DNA from: Pseudomonadota bacterium
GTDB taxonomy: Bacteria; Pseudomonadota; Gammaproteobacteria; Burkholderiales; Casimicrobiaceae
Reading direction: 5' to 3'
Length of the DNA: 33,596 nt
Assembly: GCA_018241745.1 (NCBI GenBank)
Contig: JAFEDG010000013.1
Coordinates: 1-33,596, forward strand
The notes beneath the pieces were generated by a model. The model ran no database searches. It saw nothing but the letters and a program-made list of their open reading frames with translations, and was not told where the DNA came from. Numbering within the stretch: position 1 is the first letter of the stretch; each line of letters begins with the position of its first letter. Positions 33,448 to 33,596 of the stretch are shown piece by piece. The translations under genes were made by a program, and so were the position numbers.

Positions 33448-33596
33448 GTGGCGACGTCGAGCATTCCCGGGATCATCACCGCGCGGCGCGGCAATGCCGC
33501 TGCCCTCGCCAAGTGGAACAGCCCGCTGGCCGCGTTGCCGCCGGACATCGAGACCATCCTTCGTTGCGCAGCCGGCGATGACGAGGTGCTGGCTGC
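33448..33596 (+). CDS. Start of an unidentified gene, truncated by the window edge
   Basis: An open frame from a GTG at 33448, 12 bp after the kinase stop, runs to the window end without a stop (49 full codons). It begins MATSSIPGIITARRGNAAAL. The close spacing suggests it continues the exopolysaccharide operon. No family can be recognised from this fragment. Confidence 0.45.
   Translation, partial: MATSSIPGIITARRGNAAALAKWNSPLAALPPDIETILRCAAGDDEVLA

Overview
The window is GC-rich with a strong G/C third-position bias. It looks like a betaproteobacterial chromosome: it has a homodimeric-E1 pyruvate dehydrogenase operon with lipoyl domains on both E2 and E3, a dusB-fis-purH run, proteins with IPTL/PEP-CTERM-like sorting tails, and a Wza/Wzc exopolysaccharide locus. 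The genus cannot be named from the sequence alone. I see no tRNA, rRNA, CRISPR array or insertion sequence.

Layout. Positions 1-6336 (minus strand) hold the pyruvate dehydrogenase operon aceE-aceF-alpha/beta hydrolase-lpdA; lpdA runs off the left edge. A 351-bp intergenic stretch follows, then a small secreted protein with a sorting-signal-like C-terminus (6688-7173). An MFS transporter and 5-formyltetrahydrofolate cyclo-ligase (7180-9036, minus) follow. Positions 9117-16715 (plus) are mostly housekeeping: pepP, ubiH, dusB, fis, purH, a PagP-type lipid A palmitoyltransferase, and purD. A palindromic element related to GGGTCCGACCC occurs three times; two copies begin at a gene's stop codon.

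Positions 17177-24536 hold a lasso-peptide biosynthetic cluster, the main discovery of the window. It comprises B1 (PqqD-like leader-binding protein), B2 (transglutaminase-fold leader peptidase), C (asparagine-synthetase-like cyclase), a 56-residue precursor A that overlaps the end of C and is easy to miss, an HPr-kinase-like protein (K), a nucleotidyltransferase-family protein (N) and an ABC exporter (D). The precursor carries the leader motif YxxPxIxxxGxxxxxT. Its predicted 17-residue core, SGGSGAPDTNQSKGIPT, has one acidic residue, at position 8, as needed for a Ser1-Asp8 macrolactam ring. The cluster is split: B1-B2 are separated from C-A-K-N-D by an oppositely oriented gene for a secreted protein with an IPTL-CTERM-like tail. 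B1/B2 would bind and cut the leader, C would close the ring, K and N probably modify the peptide, and D would export it.

Positions 24679-33596 (plus) hold an exopolysaccharide operon: a WecA-like initiating transferase, a CpsB/YwqE-type PHP phosphatase, a Wza-like export protein, a TPR membrane protein, a FecR-like small exported protein, an O-antigen ligase/polymerase-family protein, a Wzc-type co-polymerase fused to a tyrosine kinase, and the start of an unidentified gene at the right edge.
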